A stretch of 64,000 nt of DNA from Leptodontidium sp. MPI-SDFR-AT-0119 (Eukaryota; Ascomycota; Leotiomycetes; Helotiales; Leptodontidiaceae), in NCBI GenBank assembly GCA_020726505.1, contig JAHLEZ010000009.1:1674001-1738000 (forward strand), in the 5' to 3' direction. Numbering within the stretch: position 1 is the first letter of the stretch; every line of letters begins with the position of its first letter. Position numbers and translations under genes: made by a program. This document shows, one piece after another, positions 23,111 to 34,503 of the stretch. The notes under the pieces were generated by a model. That model did no database searches. It was not told where the DNA came from and saw only the letters and a program-made list of their open reading frames with translations.

Positions 23111-24414
23111 ACTTTAGTCGTTATATACACAAGGGAGACTAATATAAAAAGACGATTTCGTATTATAAAGTAATAGCTAGCTAAAACCCGCGCTAAAGTA
23201 ACTTAATTTAGAACTACTTTACACGCTAAATTAAAATAATTAGCGGCCTTACTAAGTGCGGCTCTACGAACCTAGTAACCTTTCGACAAGTTATTAAAGC
23301 ACAAATTTTTTAGTAAGATTATGTCTTTTCACTTTAGAGAAACTTCTTTTTATTCTTCTATTAAAAAAACTCCTGCCCCCGAGTCTACTAAGGACTAAGG
23401 CAAGGTATAAAATACTTCTACACTTAATGGCGATAATAAACCTAATAATAACGATAATAATAAAAAAGACAACTACTACTTCCGTCGTATTATAAATTAT
23501 TAGAATCCCCCTCGTTTACGTTCCCCTTCTTTCTCTTATATGTTTAATATATTTATAATAACTCGTATTAAGAAGGTCCCTAACCTTTAAGAGAAACTTA
23601 TTAATGGCTACGACTACCGACTTGGGCTTTAAGAAGTTTAAGTTTATAATACCCTTAAGAGATATAGCGCTTACTTTATGAATAACGATTATAAGAAGAA
23701 TTAGATTCTTGTATAGACCGATAGAATGGCTCGCGCTTTCCTAGAGCCGGTGTTCCTTAAGCTAGAGTTAAATAAGGACGGTACCCTTATCGACGCCCTT
23801 AATCTAGTTAATTAGGTAGTTAGGTTCTTAATTAACCCCTATAATTAATAGACCGCATAAAATAAGTACCTTAAGTTAACGATAAGATTAAGAGAATCGT
23901 TTTGAGACTTTTATTAGAAGTTCCGCACTTTAGTAAAACAGGCAGGCATAAATGATAAATGTAGCCTTAAAATGAACCTCAAGGGTAAGATTACATTACG
24001 TCTACGTAAGAGACTCTTTAACGAGTACTAATTCTCGCGTACCCTTAAAGAATATATTAAGTATATTTAAACTAAAGACTAAGGTTAAGAAATAAAAAGC
24101 AAGTATTACTATATTTCTAAACCTTTAGCTAGAAAATTAGGCTTTTTTAAAGCTAATAATTATTATTTTATTAATTACTTTCTTTTGAAATCTTTTTCTT
24201 TTCTTTTTAAAGCCTTTAATTCGCTTATTACCTTTAGTTATCCTTGTTAAAGAATTTAATAATAAAACTAGCTGGGTTATTAGCTACTATATTATATTAA
24301 ATTTAATAATTAATAAACGTTTGTAATTATTTCTTTCTTAATTACTTACTTAAGAAACTACGAAGTAATTATTAGGAAATTATGGCTAAAGCATTATTAA
24401 ATACTCTTAGATAC
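23111..24414 (+). pseudogene. Gyp2 gag, main body
   Basis: Continues the frame from 15391: THL-type linker, KTRAKVTQFRTTLHAKL, then a second possible start MSFHFRETSFYSSIK, and a typical retrotransposon Gag core with KNQILVQTDRMARAFLEPVF, TLIDALNLVNQVVRFLINPY, RLRESFQDFYQKFRTLVKQA and LKGKITLRLRKRLFNEYQFS (Q mostly read from TAA/TAG). The frame then runs to the Gyp3 insertion at 24414 and resumes at 39168. No zinc knuckle was clearly seen before the break. Confidence 0.7.
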
Positions 24415-24688
24415 TGTTACAGTATAAAGGTCACGGGGTAGGGAGACAGGTGAAAGTCGCATATAACATATAACGGAGTGGCGAATGCGACCTAGTAGGC
24501 CTAATCAGGACTAGCGCGCATCCTTTGTTCCCTCTATATATAAAGACAGGAACTAGAGCCAGTTACGTAACTCTTCTTTCCTCGTCTTTTTTATTAGATA
24601 CTAAAGGTACCTTTAAGTCTAAATATAAGTTATTACTCTCTTACCTTTGTAAGGAGACCTCCGTATTAACCTAAAGTTAGCTGTAACA
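24415..24688 (+). repeat. Gyp3 5' LTR
   Basis: 274 bp, matching 38889-39162 base for base in length. It has a TATA-like CTATATATAAAG near 24,533 and ends GCTGTAACA. RIP-type transitions separate the two copies. Confidence 0.92.
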
Positions 24689-24962
24689 TTAGAAAAGACT
24701 AAATATTTTTACCACTATAAAGTGTAATATTAATCTACTTAACGACTCGACGTACTATTGCCTCTGTAGTGTATTACTAAGAAGTTAACTGCCTTACTTA
24801 CTTAGTAAGTGCCTTCTAATCGAACCTTTAGTTAGAGTGTCTCTAGAGTAAGCTAGAAAAGCCCTTGTGTCACTATTGCCTTTTTAGCGTGTTACTCCTT
24901 ACTACTCGTTAGTACGGATGTTAAATAATAAACACATACGTGTATAAACCGCAAATCCTTTT

Positions 24963-25560
24963 ATGTCCCCACGTCGAAGCACGCGCGAGACTTTAGTATT
25001 AGCACGTTACGGATTCTCTCGACAAGATCCCGATTAAGTTATACCCTCTACTAAAGGCCTTGTCGAGGCAAGTGACGACGTTACGACATTTACACTTATT
25101 CCTAAGAGTAATAAAGAAAAGCCTAACTTAACTTTCGACGAAGAAGATACCTTTTTCGATATACCTTAAACTACTACTTTAAATAATTAACTTTTAACTA
25201 GTGAACTTGTCTTACTAGTTACTGCCGCTATAATAGACTTTACCCCCGCTTAACTTACCGTAATATAAAAGGTTATTAACGAGGTTATAAAGGGAGCCCT
25301 AAGTTTCTAAACCGCTAGCCTAGAGCTAGTATAAGTCCCACGAGCTCTTACGGCCGACCTCTAGCCCTTAGTCGACTATTACCTCCCTCGTATTAATCCT
25401 TTTATTACTCCCGTTAATAGTAATAAGGTCAAGTATCCCCGTCTTACTTTTACTAATTATAAGAGAGATATTAAATATAATACTTTCTTATTAAAAGAAA
25501 GTAATTTCTAGTTAGAATTAAACTAATTAAGAATAGAAATTATATTAACTTAACTATATA
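24963..25560 (+). pseudogene. Gyp3 gag
   Basis: ATG 24963 opens MSPRRSTRETLVLARYGFSR, then LVEASDDVTTFTLIPKSNKE, KPNLTFDEEDTFFDIP and KYPRLTFTNYKRDIKYNTFL. It is a short, charged Gag with no zinc knuckle that I could find. Stops are at Gln positions. The 274 bases between the LTR and this ATG hold the leader. The C-terminal limit is uncertain and merges into the protease region. Confidence 0.55.
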
Positions 25561-26833
25561 TATCGATAGTAAAGTAAATATTTTCGATACTATTTATATA
25601 ATAGTAGCGTTTTAACTCTTTAAATTATTTAATATTTCTTTTCTTATATTACTTACGCTTATTATTCCCACGGGCTATAATAATAAGCTTAATGCTCTAA
25701 TTACGTTAGTAATACTTTTAACTATAATAATTAATCGTCGGCGAATTAACTTCCTTTTCCTAATAATAGACTTAAGGAGCACTAATGTTCTAATTAGACG
25801 TAAGTTCTTAGAATATTATAACTTAAAGCTTAACTACGTTAGGGGCAAGAACTAAATTTATTAGCTAGAAGATATACTAGTTAAGTAGTATTTCGATAAA
25901 CGACTCTTAATACACTTATTAAAACTTTATTCGCTAATATAAATTAATTACTAAATAAACGCTAGTTATAAAGATATACTTATAAATTAAGAGGTCGCCT
26001 TTATATAGACAGAGACTCGGCTATTACTAAAGTTATTACTAAAGAAGTCTTCTTCACTTAAGTTAACCTTAGGAGGACTCTTTAACTTCTTTTGCGATAT
26101 ATGTTATTATATATAATAAATAGAGATTATATTACGTAGAAACTAGTTACTAGAAGATAATCCCTATAAAAAAGATAATCCTTATATAAATAATTAACGT
26201 ACAATAATACTTAAAATAAAAATATACTTAATTTCAGCTTACGTTATATATAACTTTTACTTAAGTTCTATTAAGAGAAGGGCGAATTTATAGTATATTT
26301 AAGGTAATATAACCTTTATAACTTCTATATATAAGATTAATACTAAAATTAATTAACGAGTAGTAAATACTTAGTTAAGCTCGTTATTATAAAGGACTTC
26401 TCCTTAGAATAAGTTATAGAAGCTAAATATTAGTTAAATGAGGACTTAATATAGTAAAAGTTACTATAGTAATATTAAGAGTTTAAGTCTTTCTTTTTTA
26501 AAAGAGCCTTAGACGAATTACTAGGTTATAAGTTAAGTGTCGATTATTAGATTAAGTTAGACTTAGTAAATACCTTCTCTTTTAAGCCTCTTTGGAGAAT
26601 AACAGACAAGTAACTCTTCGAGACAAAGTGGTATATTATTAAGAACCTTTATAAGGGCTTTATTAAACCCTTAAGCGCTTCTTACGCGGCACTAATTTTG
26701 TTTACTAAGAAAGCCGATAGTAGTCTTTGTCTTTATGTCGACTACTAAAAGCTTAATAAACTAATTCAAAAGGACTCGTATTTAATTCCCTTAATTAACG
26801 AGATAATAGCTTGTATCTTTAAGACTAAGATCT
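25561..26833 (+). pseudogene. Gyp3 protease and RT N-terminus
   Basis: A retropepsin-like fold: RRRINFLFLIIDLRSTNVLI, RRKFLEYYNLKLNYVRGKNQ, YWLED-type linker (the 'fliIDlgs-d-iLGr-wL..h-l.-D' pattern). Then the RT entry KYQLNEDLI, EFKSFFFKRALDELLGYKLS, QITDKQLFETKWYIIKNLYK, GFIKPLSASYAALILFTKKA, DSSLCLYVDYQKLNKLIQKD and SYLIPLINEIIACIFKTKI, where Cop2 cuts the frame. RT resumes at 34504. Confidence 0.72.
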
Positions 26834-27018
26834 TGTCGTGCAGGCACGGGCTGACGCTCGGTTAGTTGTGCGCTATGCTAGTTTTGGATTCTGCCAGCGT
26901 ATACCGCTTTCAGGAGAACAACGTGTTCCCCTGAATTCCTTATGTATTCGAGACAACAATTAATTACTTTAATTTAACTTACGTTGATCGCAAGGCTCTA
27001 CTCCACTTTTACACTACA
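26834..27018 (+). repeat. Cop2 5' LTR
   Basis: 185 bp, TGTCGTGCAGGCACGGG...TACACTACA. About a dozen transitions against the 3' copy, nearly all at CpA or TpG, with either copy carrying the mutated state. The next bases, GTTATGAGCCCTG, are the likely primer-binding site and recur in Cop3 and, less exactly, Cop4. Confidence 0.93.
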
Positions 27019-27273
27019 GTTATGAGCCCTGTGACGAAGCTATTAAGTTAGTATTCTTCCTTTTATACTTTATAGATCTAAGTAGAGCTGTCAATATAGG
27101 ATTAGTAAGTGACGAATAACGTCGGCGCTTCCTACCTATTAATAAGTGTAGTTCACACCGCCATTTCCCTTCAACCTCTTTAGAAAAGGGTAAATCGAGC
27201 ACCCGTATTTGACATTCTCTTCTTCTCTTTAACAAATCTATTAAAGCCTCGAGAGAGCAACCCTCTCTTCGCC

Positions 27274-28600
27274 ATGGCAGACTCAACTTTAGTCTCTTCC
27301 TTTAATAATCAAACGCCGCTCAACTACGATAGGCAAACCTAGACCCCGTAGTATTAAGCCTTCAAATCCTTCTATATCTTCCACAAGGTATAGACTTTAG
27401 TTGATCTAGAACTACCGGTCACTCCAAATATCCTCGAAAACGAGCCTCAAGCACAAACAATTGACGAAGTAAAGGCACAATAGGATAAGGAGGCTCTTAA
27501 TTTTAACTTCAAAGAGCAAGCAAAGTGGGACGAAGACTAACGAGTACTTAAGCTTAAGGGACCTAAACTGACTACAACACCTCTTATACTATCTAACGTT
27601 ATTATAGTTACTCTAATATATACTGCCTTAATAAGGGAGTATATTATAAAACACGCACAATAGTCGGAAAAGGCTCGGGCCTATAAGGCAATATATAAGT
27701 AGATTCAAGAGACGGTTAATCCCTCGATCTACTAGAGTATTATTCGGGAGTACGAGATTAAAGAGGAATAGAGAGTAAAAGAGTAACTTAATAAGATGAC
27801 AGACGAACCGAACGACCCACGATCTTAGACTCTACAGATGCTCCTTAAGGTATTAAAGAGAGACTACGCCCCTTCGGAAACAAGTAACCTCACTAAGGCT
27901 CAGGCTAAATACTGAGAAAAGCTCAAAGTCGTTAAAACAAGACGAGTTAATCCTAAGGTGTAGATTTAAGAGTGGCGATTAGACTACTAAGATACTCTAT
28001 TATACGACATTCCAGACGTTAAGGGCCCCTTGGCGATTATCAACTTTATTAAAACAATTCAAGAGAAGCTTACACCTAAATAAGGCCGCGAACGACTATC
28101 TGAGGTCCTCAGGGATAATACTCTAGGAGTTATTCACAAGTACTCGTTACTTTAATACGTCAATTAGCTTTCGGCGCTTAACGAGGAGTCTCTTACGGCT
28201 ACCGGAAGAAACAAGACAGTTAGATTATACGTTACACTTAGAGGAAGATCAGATGCTCCAGGAGCACTACAAGTACTAAGGACTCTTTCGCTAAATACTT
28301 CGATTAACACTTACCCTTATAAAATGGGTTCTCACTGACACAAAGCAATCGATTACTACAGACTTCGATATTACTGCGACGGCTCAACCAGGGAAAAACT
28401 ACGTAACCTACCGTCTTCAGAAGAAATCAAGGAAACCCGAATCAAGCTAGAAAAGGAGTTTCCCGAACTTAACTAAGTAATTAGTAAGAAAGTAGTAGTA
28501 AAAGAAATTACTAAGGGAACAACCTCCGGAAACTCTTCGTCTTCTCCGACAACCTTAGTAAAGGCTTTAAAGTTACTGAAGTATCCCGGTAGTGTTAATG
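27274..28600 (+). pseudogene. Cop2 gag
   Basis: ATG 27274 opens MADSTLVSSFNNQTPLNYDR, then SFYIFHKVQTLVDLELPVTP, LNFNFKEQAKWDED, TTTPLILSNVIIVTLIYTAL, KAIYKQIQETVNPSIYQSII and EWRLDYQDTLLYDIPDVKGP. Around 28,360-28,400 the frame reads RLRYYCDGSTREKLRN, where a knuckle would be expected but is not clear. The gag-protease boundary is approximate. Confidence 0.6.
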
Positions 28601-31600
28601 TATATGTAATTAGTCTAGAGTTACTTGACGAGGCTCTCGTTACCTCTAGAATCTACGCCACTATTAATATAGATTGACACTTACTCTCAGAGAGCACTTT
28701 ATTTAATAACGGAGCCGCCACTTATTTAGTTAACTCGGTTACTTTATTAGAGCCTAGAACTTTTATTAAATCAACTAACGACGACAGTATTAAAGCCGGA
28801 ACGTCGAGCCTTATAATCAAGGGCCAAGGTACTCGTATCTTTAAAAGTACTCTTTATAGCCTTAATAGACTAAACACTAAGGACTTAAGGCTCTTTAACG
28901 TCACTATCGTTAAAGGATTTAATGTTAATATTATTTCGGAAGCTCGTTTGTTACAGGCAGGAGTTTAGTATAATAAGTTAGACTACACGTTACGCGTGAG
29001 ATTAGCTAAAAAGAGTATTATATTAAAGTAATTAAAGCGACAGTTTAACTTAGCTTTCTTTAAATATAAGCCTTTCAACTACTCTTTAGCCTCCTTAACT
29101 ACTCACAACTCTTTAATACACCTAACTTATACCTTTTTAATATTCCCCACACTCTAAAGGAGCATCTGGCAAGGCTTTTAATCGAGTCGACGATATTTAA
29201 GGCCACGACTAGACGACGCGAGGTTATAGCACTTACGGGCAGGGCACCTTAGGAAGGAAGCGTTAGAGAATTTGGTAAAGAATACGCGCAACGTCGAGAT
29301 CTTAGGCACTACTTAAATTAAGTGTGAAGAGTGCTCTTTAACTATCGCGTAGTAAGTCGTTAGTCGAAGACCTTCAGAGAGAATAGCCACCCGGCCTTTT
29401 TATCGCATTTCTTAGGACTTATTTAACTTCCCTATTAGATTTAATAGGAACAGCTGGCTCTTATTAGTTAAAGACTAATACGATGGGAAATTCTATAGAT
29501 AGCTCTTAAAAAACAAAGGGTTAATCGCCGTCTTAAGAGCTCTTAAACCGTTTAAGGCGTGGACGAGACGTTAATTCGGACTCTCGATTTGCAAAATACG
29601 CCAAGATAACGACACCTTAGTTATAGGAATCAATAGATCAACCGAGTACAAAAAGTGGTGTACGGAGAATAGTATTGATATTAAGGGTACTCCTTCGTAT
29701 ACACACTAACCTAATAGGGGAGCTAAGCGCGCAGGCAAGGAAATCATCGAAAAGTCTATTAAGATACGCCTTTTAATAAACTTACTAGAGGAGCTTTGGA
29801 CGGAAGTAGCCATGGCGGCAATTACTCTTTATAACATAAGTCCGGCTGCTCGAAAAGGCTTTAAGAGTCTAAATGAGATCTTCTACGCTTAGTTTAGGCA
29901 ATATTTTCGGTATTACGACCTTAAGCTTTTTCAGAAGCTCAACACTAATATACGACCTGATTGGAGCAACATATAGGCGTACGGCTATAGAGCCTACCCT
30001 ATGATCAAGGACTGAGAGGCTCTTTAACAAAAGAGAGTATTTAAAGTCAACCTAAGAGCGCACCTTAGATACTTAGTAAGATACGTCTCGTCTAATATAT
30101 ATAAGGTCTGAGTACCTTAATTACAGCGTGTAATAGTGACTCGGAACGTTACTTTCAACGAATCCCTCTTTTATTTGGGCTCTCTAAACGTGGAGAGAGC
30201 GGTCGGCTAACCGCGCTTAACATTGAGAGACCTTACTGAAATGCTAGAAGAAGAGGAGGGACCCCAAGACGCTAGAACCGATATAATCAATCGACTAAGC
30301 GTACTTGACATACTAGAATTAACAATAAGCACTACCTTAGAAATAGAACAACCAAGCCAAGTAATAAGTTCTTTAGAAATTATAGAGCCTGTAATATCAG
30401 GGGTGCTATAGCCCTCGATTAAGCCTTCCACTATAGGGGTAGAGCCTTTAGCAATAGAAGTAGAACAACTTACGTTATCCTCAGAACTAAGATTAACAGA
30501 ACTCGTTAGTAAGAACTCGGGGGTGAATTAACTAAGGAAGAGTATTAGACTTCTTATTCACGAGCACTTTAATTAAGTCTTAAAACGAGTCGACAAATTA
30601 AGACAGTTAGTGTCTTAGAGTATAACTAAGAGAGATGTCTTACGTGGCGCACTAAACTTTAAGAGAGATATAAGAGCTGAGCGCTAATCGATACTATAAG
30701 TTATTATATACTCTTAAGGGCTACACGACTGAGAGCGCGGTCTCAAGCGTCGGGGAACACTTACTTAAGGTGCCGGCCTTAAGTAATCGGAAGCTCTGTC
30801 TTAAGTAATAGAGTACAAGGAGTATCTTAACTCGTTAGACTCAGGGGAAGAATCAAGTATAAAGTAATACTTACTACTTCCGGCCTTAACTGACAATAAC
30901 TTACTTAAACTTCTATAGAGGAAGAGGGTAGAAGATTGAGTAACTGGCGACGGTCGAAAGACTCAAGTTAGTAGCAAGATAACAAAACCGAATCAAAGCG
31001 TTTACACAACAACTGTTAGAGAACTAATTATAGAATCGTTGAACCCGTCGAGTAACCGTGAGCATTTGGAGGATTTTCTAGGGACTTTTTGGCCTAGTCA
31101 GGAACTAGTACAAAGAGATAGGAAAGACTTAAGCGTAGTTTACGCTATTATCTTAACGTCTATTCTCAAAAATGTCGAAATTCGACAACCAGTTAATCTC
31201 CCACGAATACACTAATCCCAATTACTAAAGGACCTATTGAATTAGAGAGACCTCAAGGACTACCCACTAGGAGAGCACTTCTGAGCCGACGCAATTAAGG
31301 AAATCACTAACCTAAAGTCGCGCAACTACTAGAGAGTCGTTAAATAAAGCTTTACTACTAAACAACTAATACTATTAAAATGAGTATTTCACGCCAAAGT
31401 CGATTCTTTAGGGTATTTGACTAAGTGTCGCTCGCGAGTTATCGTTAGAGGGGATTTACAACTTAAAACGTCAATTCTTTTAATATATACGGCAACCTTA
31501 GCTACTCGTTTTTTCAAGACCGCCATAGTAATAATAGCTCAATTTAACTTAGAGATAATCTAATTTGATATTATTAACGCTTTTATTAACGCCAAACGAA

Positions 31601-32830
31601 GCGAATCGAGTGCTCGCGTACGCTATTACTTACCGGACGGATTCAAATAAGACAGTATAATAATAGAGGTTAATCGTGCACTTTATAGACTCAGAGACTC
31701 GCTAGTATTATAGTACGGAGACTTTACCGGAACTTTATCAAGGTTAAGGTTAATCCCTTATAAGGAGGAGCCTTGTATCTTTATAAACGAGTAACGTTTA
31801 GTCTTTGTCATCTTTTATGTCGACGATATTTAAGTGTTATACTACGCTTTAGCCCTTGAAGTCGCTTAACCTTTTATCGACAGCTTAAATACGGCATACG
31901 AGCTCACTAGAGGAGGACTAATAGAGTAGTTTTTAGGTATTTATGTTATTAGAGATCGTTAAGCGAAGACTATTTCTTTAGTACACGACACTTATATCTA
32001 AAAGGTTACTCTACGATTTGACTTAGTAGACGGAAATTACTTAAGTACTTTATTACCTTAAGTTAAGCTATTAAAGAATTAAGAGCAAGTAACCTTAGCC
32101 TAAATCAAGGAGTATTAAGAGAAAGTTGGCTTAGTACTCTACACGGCAATTATATTGCGCGTAGACGTTACGTTTATAGCTTTAAGACTTTCTTACTTCT
32201 TAACTAACCCCTCTTTAGAGCACCTTGCGGCAATTAATTAAACTATTCATTACCTTTTCGGAACCCGATTTTTAGCGATCACTTACAACTACAAGCTACG
32301 CGACTCCCAGCTTATAATAGCTTCAAATACTTCTTTTACAGACGATCTCGATATTAGGCGTTCTTTTAATAAGTATATTATTATACTTTTTAGAGGTTTA
32401 ATCTTATAAAGAGCGGCCTTATAAGATACAGTCACTACTTCGACTACTCAAGCTAAGCTTTTAAGGGTTAAGCGTACGGCTAAGGAGATTATGGCTTTGT
32501 AGCGTTTCTTTTAGGAGTTACGTCTTAAGTTAGGGGAAATTTAGAGGATCTTCTGTAATAATCAGTAAACGATTCAATTAATCGTTAAAGAAAATCAGTA
32601 CATCTCTACTAAGTTACGCCACGTTAATATTTAAAATATATAATTGCGCTAAGAGTTTTAAAAGGGCACTTTTTCAGTCAAATATTTGCTTACGAGTTAT
32701 ATGCCCGCTAATAAACTTACAAAGAACCTCTCTCGACAGAAATTTGAGAATTTTATTACTCTCATTAACTTAGTAGATATTCGTGCTCAACTAGAGTAAC
32801 TCACTTTAAAAGCTTCGCTTTAAAGCAGGC
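28601..32830 (+). pseudogene. Cop2 pol: protease to RNase H
   Basis: Protease at about 28,670-28,740 (FNNGAATYLVNSVTLLEPRT; relatives have D-S/T-GA, the Asp is lost). GAG-pre-integrase at about 29,220 (HLRAGHLRKEALENLVKNTR, IKCEECSLTIA). Integrase follows (FNFPIRFNRNSWLLLVKDQY, YTHQPNRGAKRAGKEIIEKS). RT carries the catalytic YVDD intact at about 31,813-31,830 (VIFYVDDIQVLYY) and QFLGIYVIRDRQAKTISLVH. RNase H reads FADDLDIRRSFNKYIIILFR and CNNQQTIQLIVKENQYISTK. The clean stretch at 30223-30411 lies in the integrase-RT spacer. Stops are mostly TAA/TAG at Gln codons. Confidence 0.8.
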
Positions 32831-33099
32831 TTTTATACACGTTCTTTACCTTTCCTTTATTACTAAAGTAAGTTAATTACGAGCTTACCTTATAAATACA
32901 CAATATACTTTCTTATGTATTTGTTATTCCTTTATAAATTCTCTTACTATTTTATTTACTTAGAGAGTAACTAAGCTTAAGGGTGAAATTCATAACATTT
33001 AGAAGATTCAATTGTTCTCAATAGTTATTCGATTCTACGGCAAAAAAGTAGCGTAAGAAATTAATTACAAGGGGACACTTAGTTGTTTAGAGGTTCCTA

Positions 33100-34040
33100 A
33101 GCCTCGCCGAACACAAAAAACGAGCAACTTATATAATTAAAAGGCCCAAAACCTCCCGAACTAAGTCACTTAACGTACTAGTAATCACCTTAACAAGCTC
33201 CTCAACTTAAGTAGCTTGAGCTTCTTACTCTAGTATAAGAGTAACTCTAGGAGGCTTATTAGCCACTATAGCCCGGAAAGTAGTAAGGCTAGGAGCAACA
33301 CTAGCGACGAACGCACTAACTCCACTAGTAGTTATAATAGGAGCAACAGTAATAAGAGAAGCCGGAGTTACTCCCCGAGGAGTCTCCTCACTACCCTCTA
33401 ACTCCGAAGAGGTCTCAACGTAGAGAGCAGCCGTGACTACACTTAAAGCACGACTAATAAAACTAGTTACTCCACTAATAGCTTTACTAATAACAACTTG
33501 ACCTTTAAGGGCCGCAAAAACAAGAGCTCTTAAGCGCTTTAGTTCCTAAAAAGTCAGTAATTATACGCTAAAAAAGAACAATTAAGGAATTTACCTTCTC
33601 ACTTGTGTTATTTAAGAGCGCAACATAGTACACTAAGAAAGGAGCCTAGGCAGTAACAGGAGTAACCTTACAAGAGTGGCCTAAGGCGCACATAAAGTAA
33701 CGAACACCTTGTCTAACTATATTAAAGTACTTTCTAGTGCTCTTAGTTTGGAGGGCGCCATTAATGTAGCCTAAATAAACAACTAAACGCTCAGCTCCCT
33801 TGACACGAGGAGCGCGAGTACGAACTAGAGCCTAAGTAACCGTAGTAGCTCTCTTTAGAGCAGGAGCAGCCTTTAGAGCCTTCTTGGCTTCCTTCTTCTT
33901 CTTCGCCTACTACAATTAGTAATGCTCAAATCAATACACAGCTTTAAGATCGACGATTAACTCAATTTAATTTAATAACTTATAATAGTAGCCAAACGAT
34001 TAGCCTTGACGGCCTTAGTAGAGCGCTTTAATACACCCAT
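33100..34040 (-). pseudogene. Cop2 antisense six-cysteine protein gene
   Basis: Minus strand, downstream of RNase H and before the 3' LTR. ATG 34040 opens MGVLKRSTKAVKANRLATII; a short intron or frameshift ending in ..TACTAATTGTAG leads to AKKKKEAKKALKAAPALKRA, TRAPRVKGAERLVVYLGYIN and RKYFNIVRQGVRYFMCALGH followed by SCKVTP. With Tyr as former Cys the spacing is C-x2-C-x12-C-x9-C-x2-C-x5-C. Then come LLNNTSEKVNSLIVLF and, after a frame change, ALVFAALKGQVVISKAISGV, LSVVTAALYVETSSELEGSE and a Thr/Pro/Ser-rich tail. The Cys-x2-Cys-x2-Gly-His-x-Cys ending is shared with the Cop4 antisense frame. Function unknown. Confidence 0.55.
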
Positions 34041-34313
34041 AGTATTAGTTGATCGATTTGTTAATTGATTAATTAGTTGATTATGATTAGTTAATTAATT
34101 AGTAGATCGAAATGTCAATCTGTATATGTTGTAGAGAGGTTGTAGGATTAAGAATCGAGTGGGGGATATGCCACTTCAAATAGAACGGTTATTTACTTAA
34201 CTTGGTAGTATAAGTATAATTAGTGGCCTAATAGTTTGCTTTTAATATTACTCTCGCTTAGCGCAATTAACCACAATACTAGTAGCTTACTATTGTCACT
34301 TGGCTAGGGGGTG

Positions 34314-34498
34314 TGTCGTGTAGGCACGGGCTGACGCTCGGTTAGTTGTGCGCTATACTAGTTTTGGATTCTGCCAGCGTATACCGCTTTTAGGAGAACA
34401 ACGTGTTCCCCTGAATTCCTCATGTATTCGAGACAACAATCAATCACTTCAATTCAACCTACGTTAATCGCAAGGCTCTACTCCACTTCTACACCACA
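34314..34498 (+). repeat. Cop2 3' LTR
   Basis: 185 bp, partner of 26834-27018, followed by the second GATCT. Better preserved than the 5' copy in its 3' half (ATCAATCACTTCAATTCAAC against ATTAATTACTTTAATTTAAC). Confidence 0.93.
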
Positions 34499-34503
34499 GA
34501 TCT

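Larger units (their letters stand above)
26834..34498 (+). mobile_element. Cop2: Ty1/Copia retrotransposon, complete
   Basis: 7,665 bp between 185-bp LTRs, with GATCT repeated at 26829-26833 and 34499-34503. Internal order: primer-binding site, gag, protease, GAG-pre-integrase, integrase, RT, RNase H, then an antisense frame, a purine tract (GGCTAGGGGGTG) and the 3' LTR. The protease and RT segments resemble those of Cop4 closely, so the two are one lineage, while their LTRs share only the first bases. Inserted within Gyp3 RT. Confidence 0.92.

Noticed and set aside
27020..27286. 88-codon minus-strand frame after the Cop2 5' LTR
   Set aside because: Lies in the leader before gag, has no Cys pattern and differs in place from the antisense accessory frames.
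30223..30411. 62-codon acidic frame as a separate gene
   Set aside because: In phase with Cop2 pol on both sides; it is the integrase-RT spacer.
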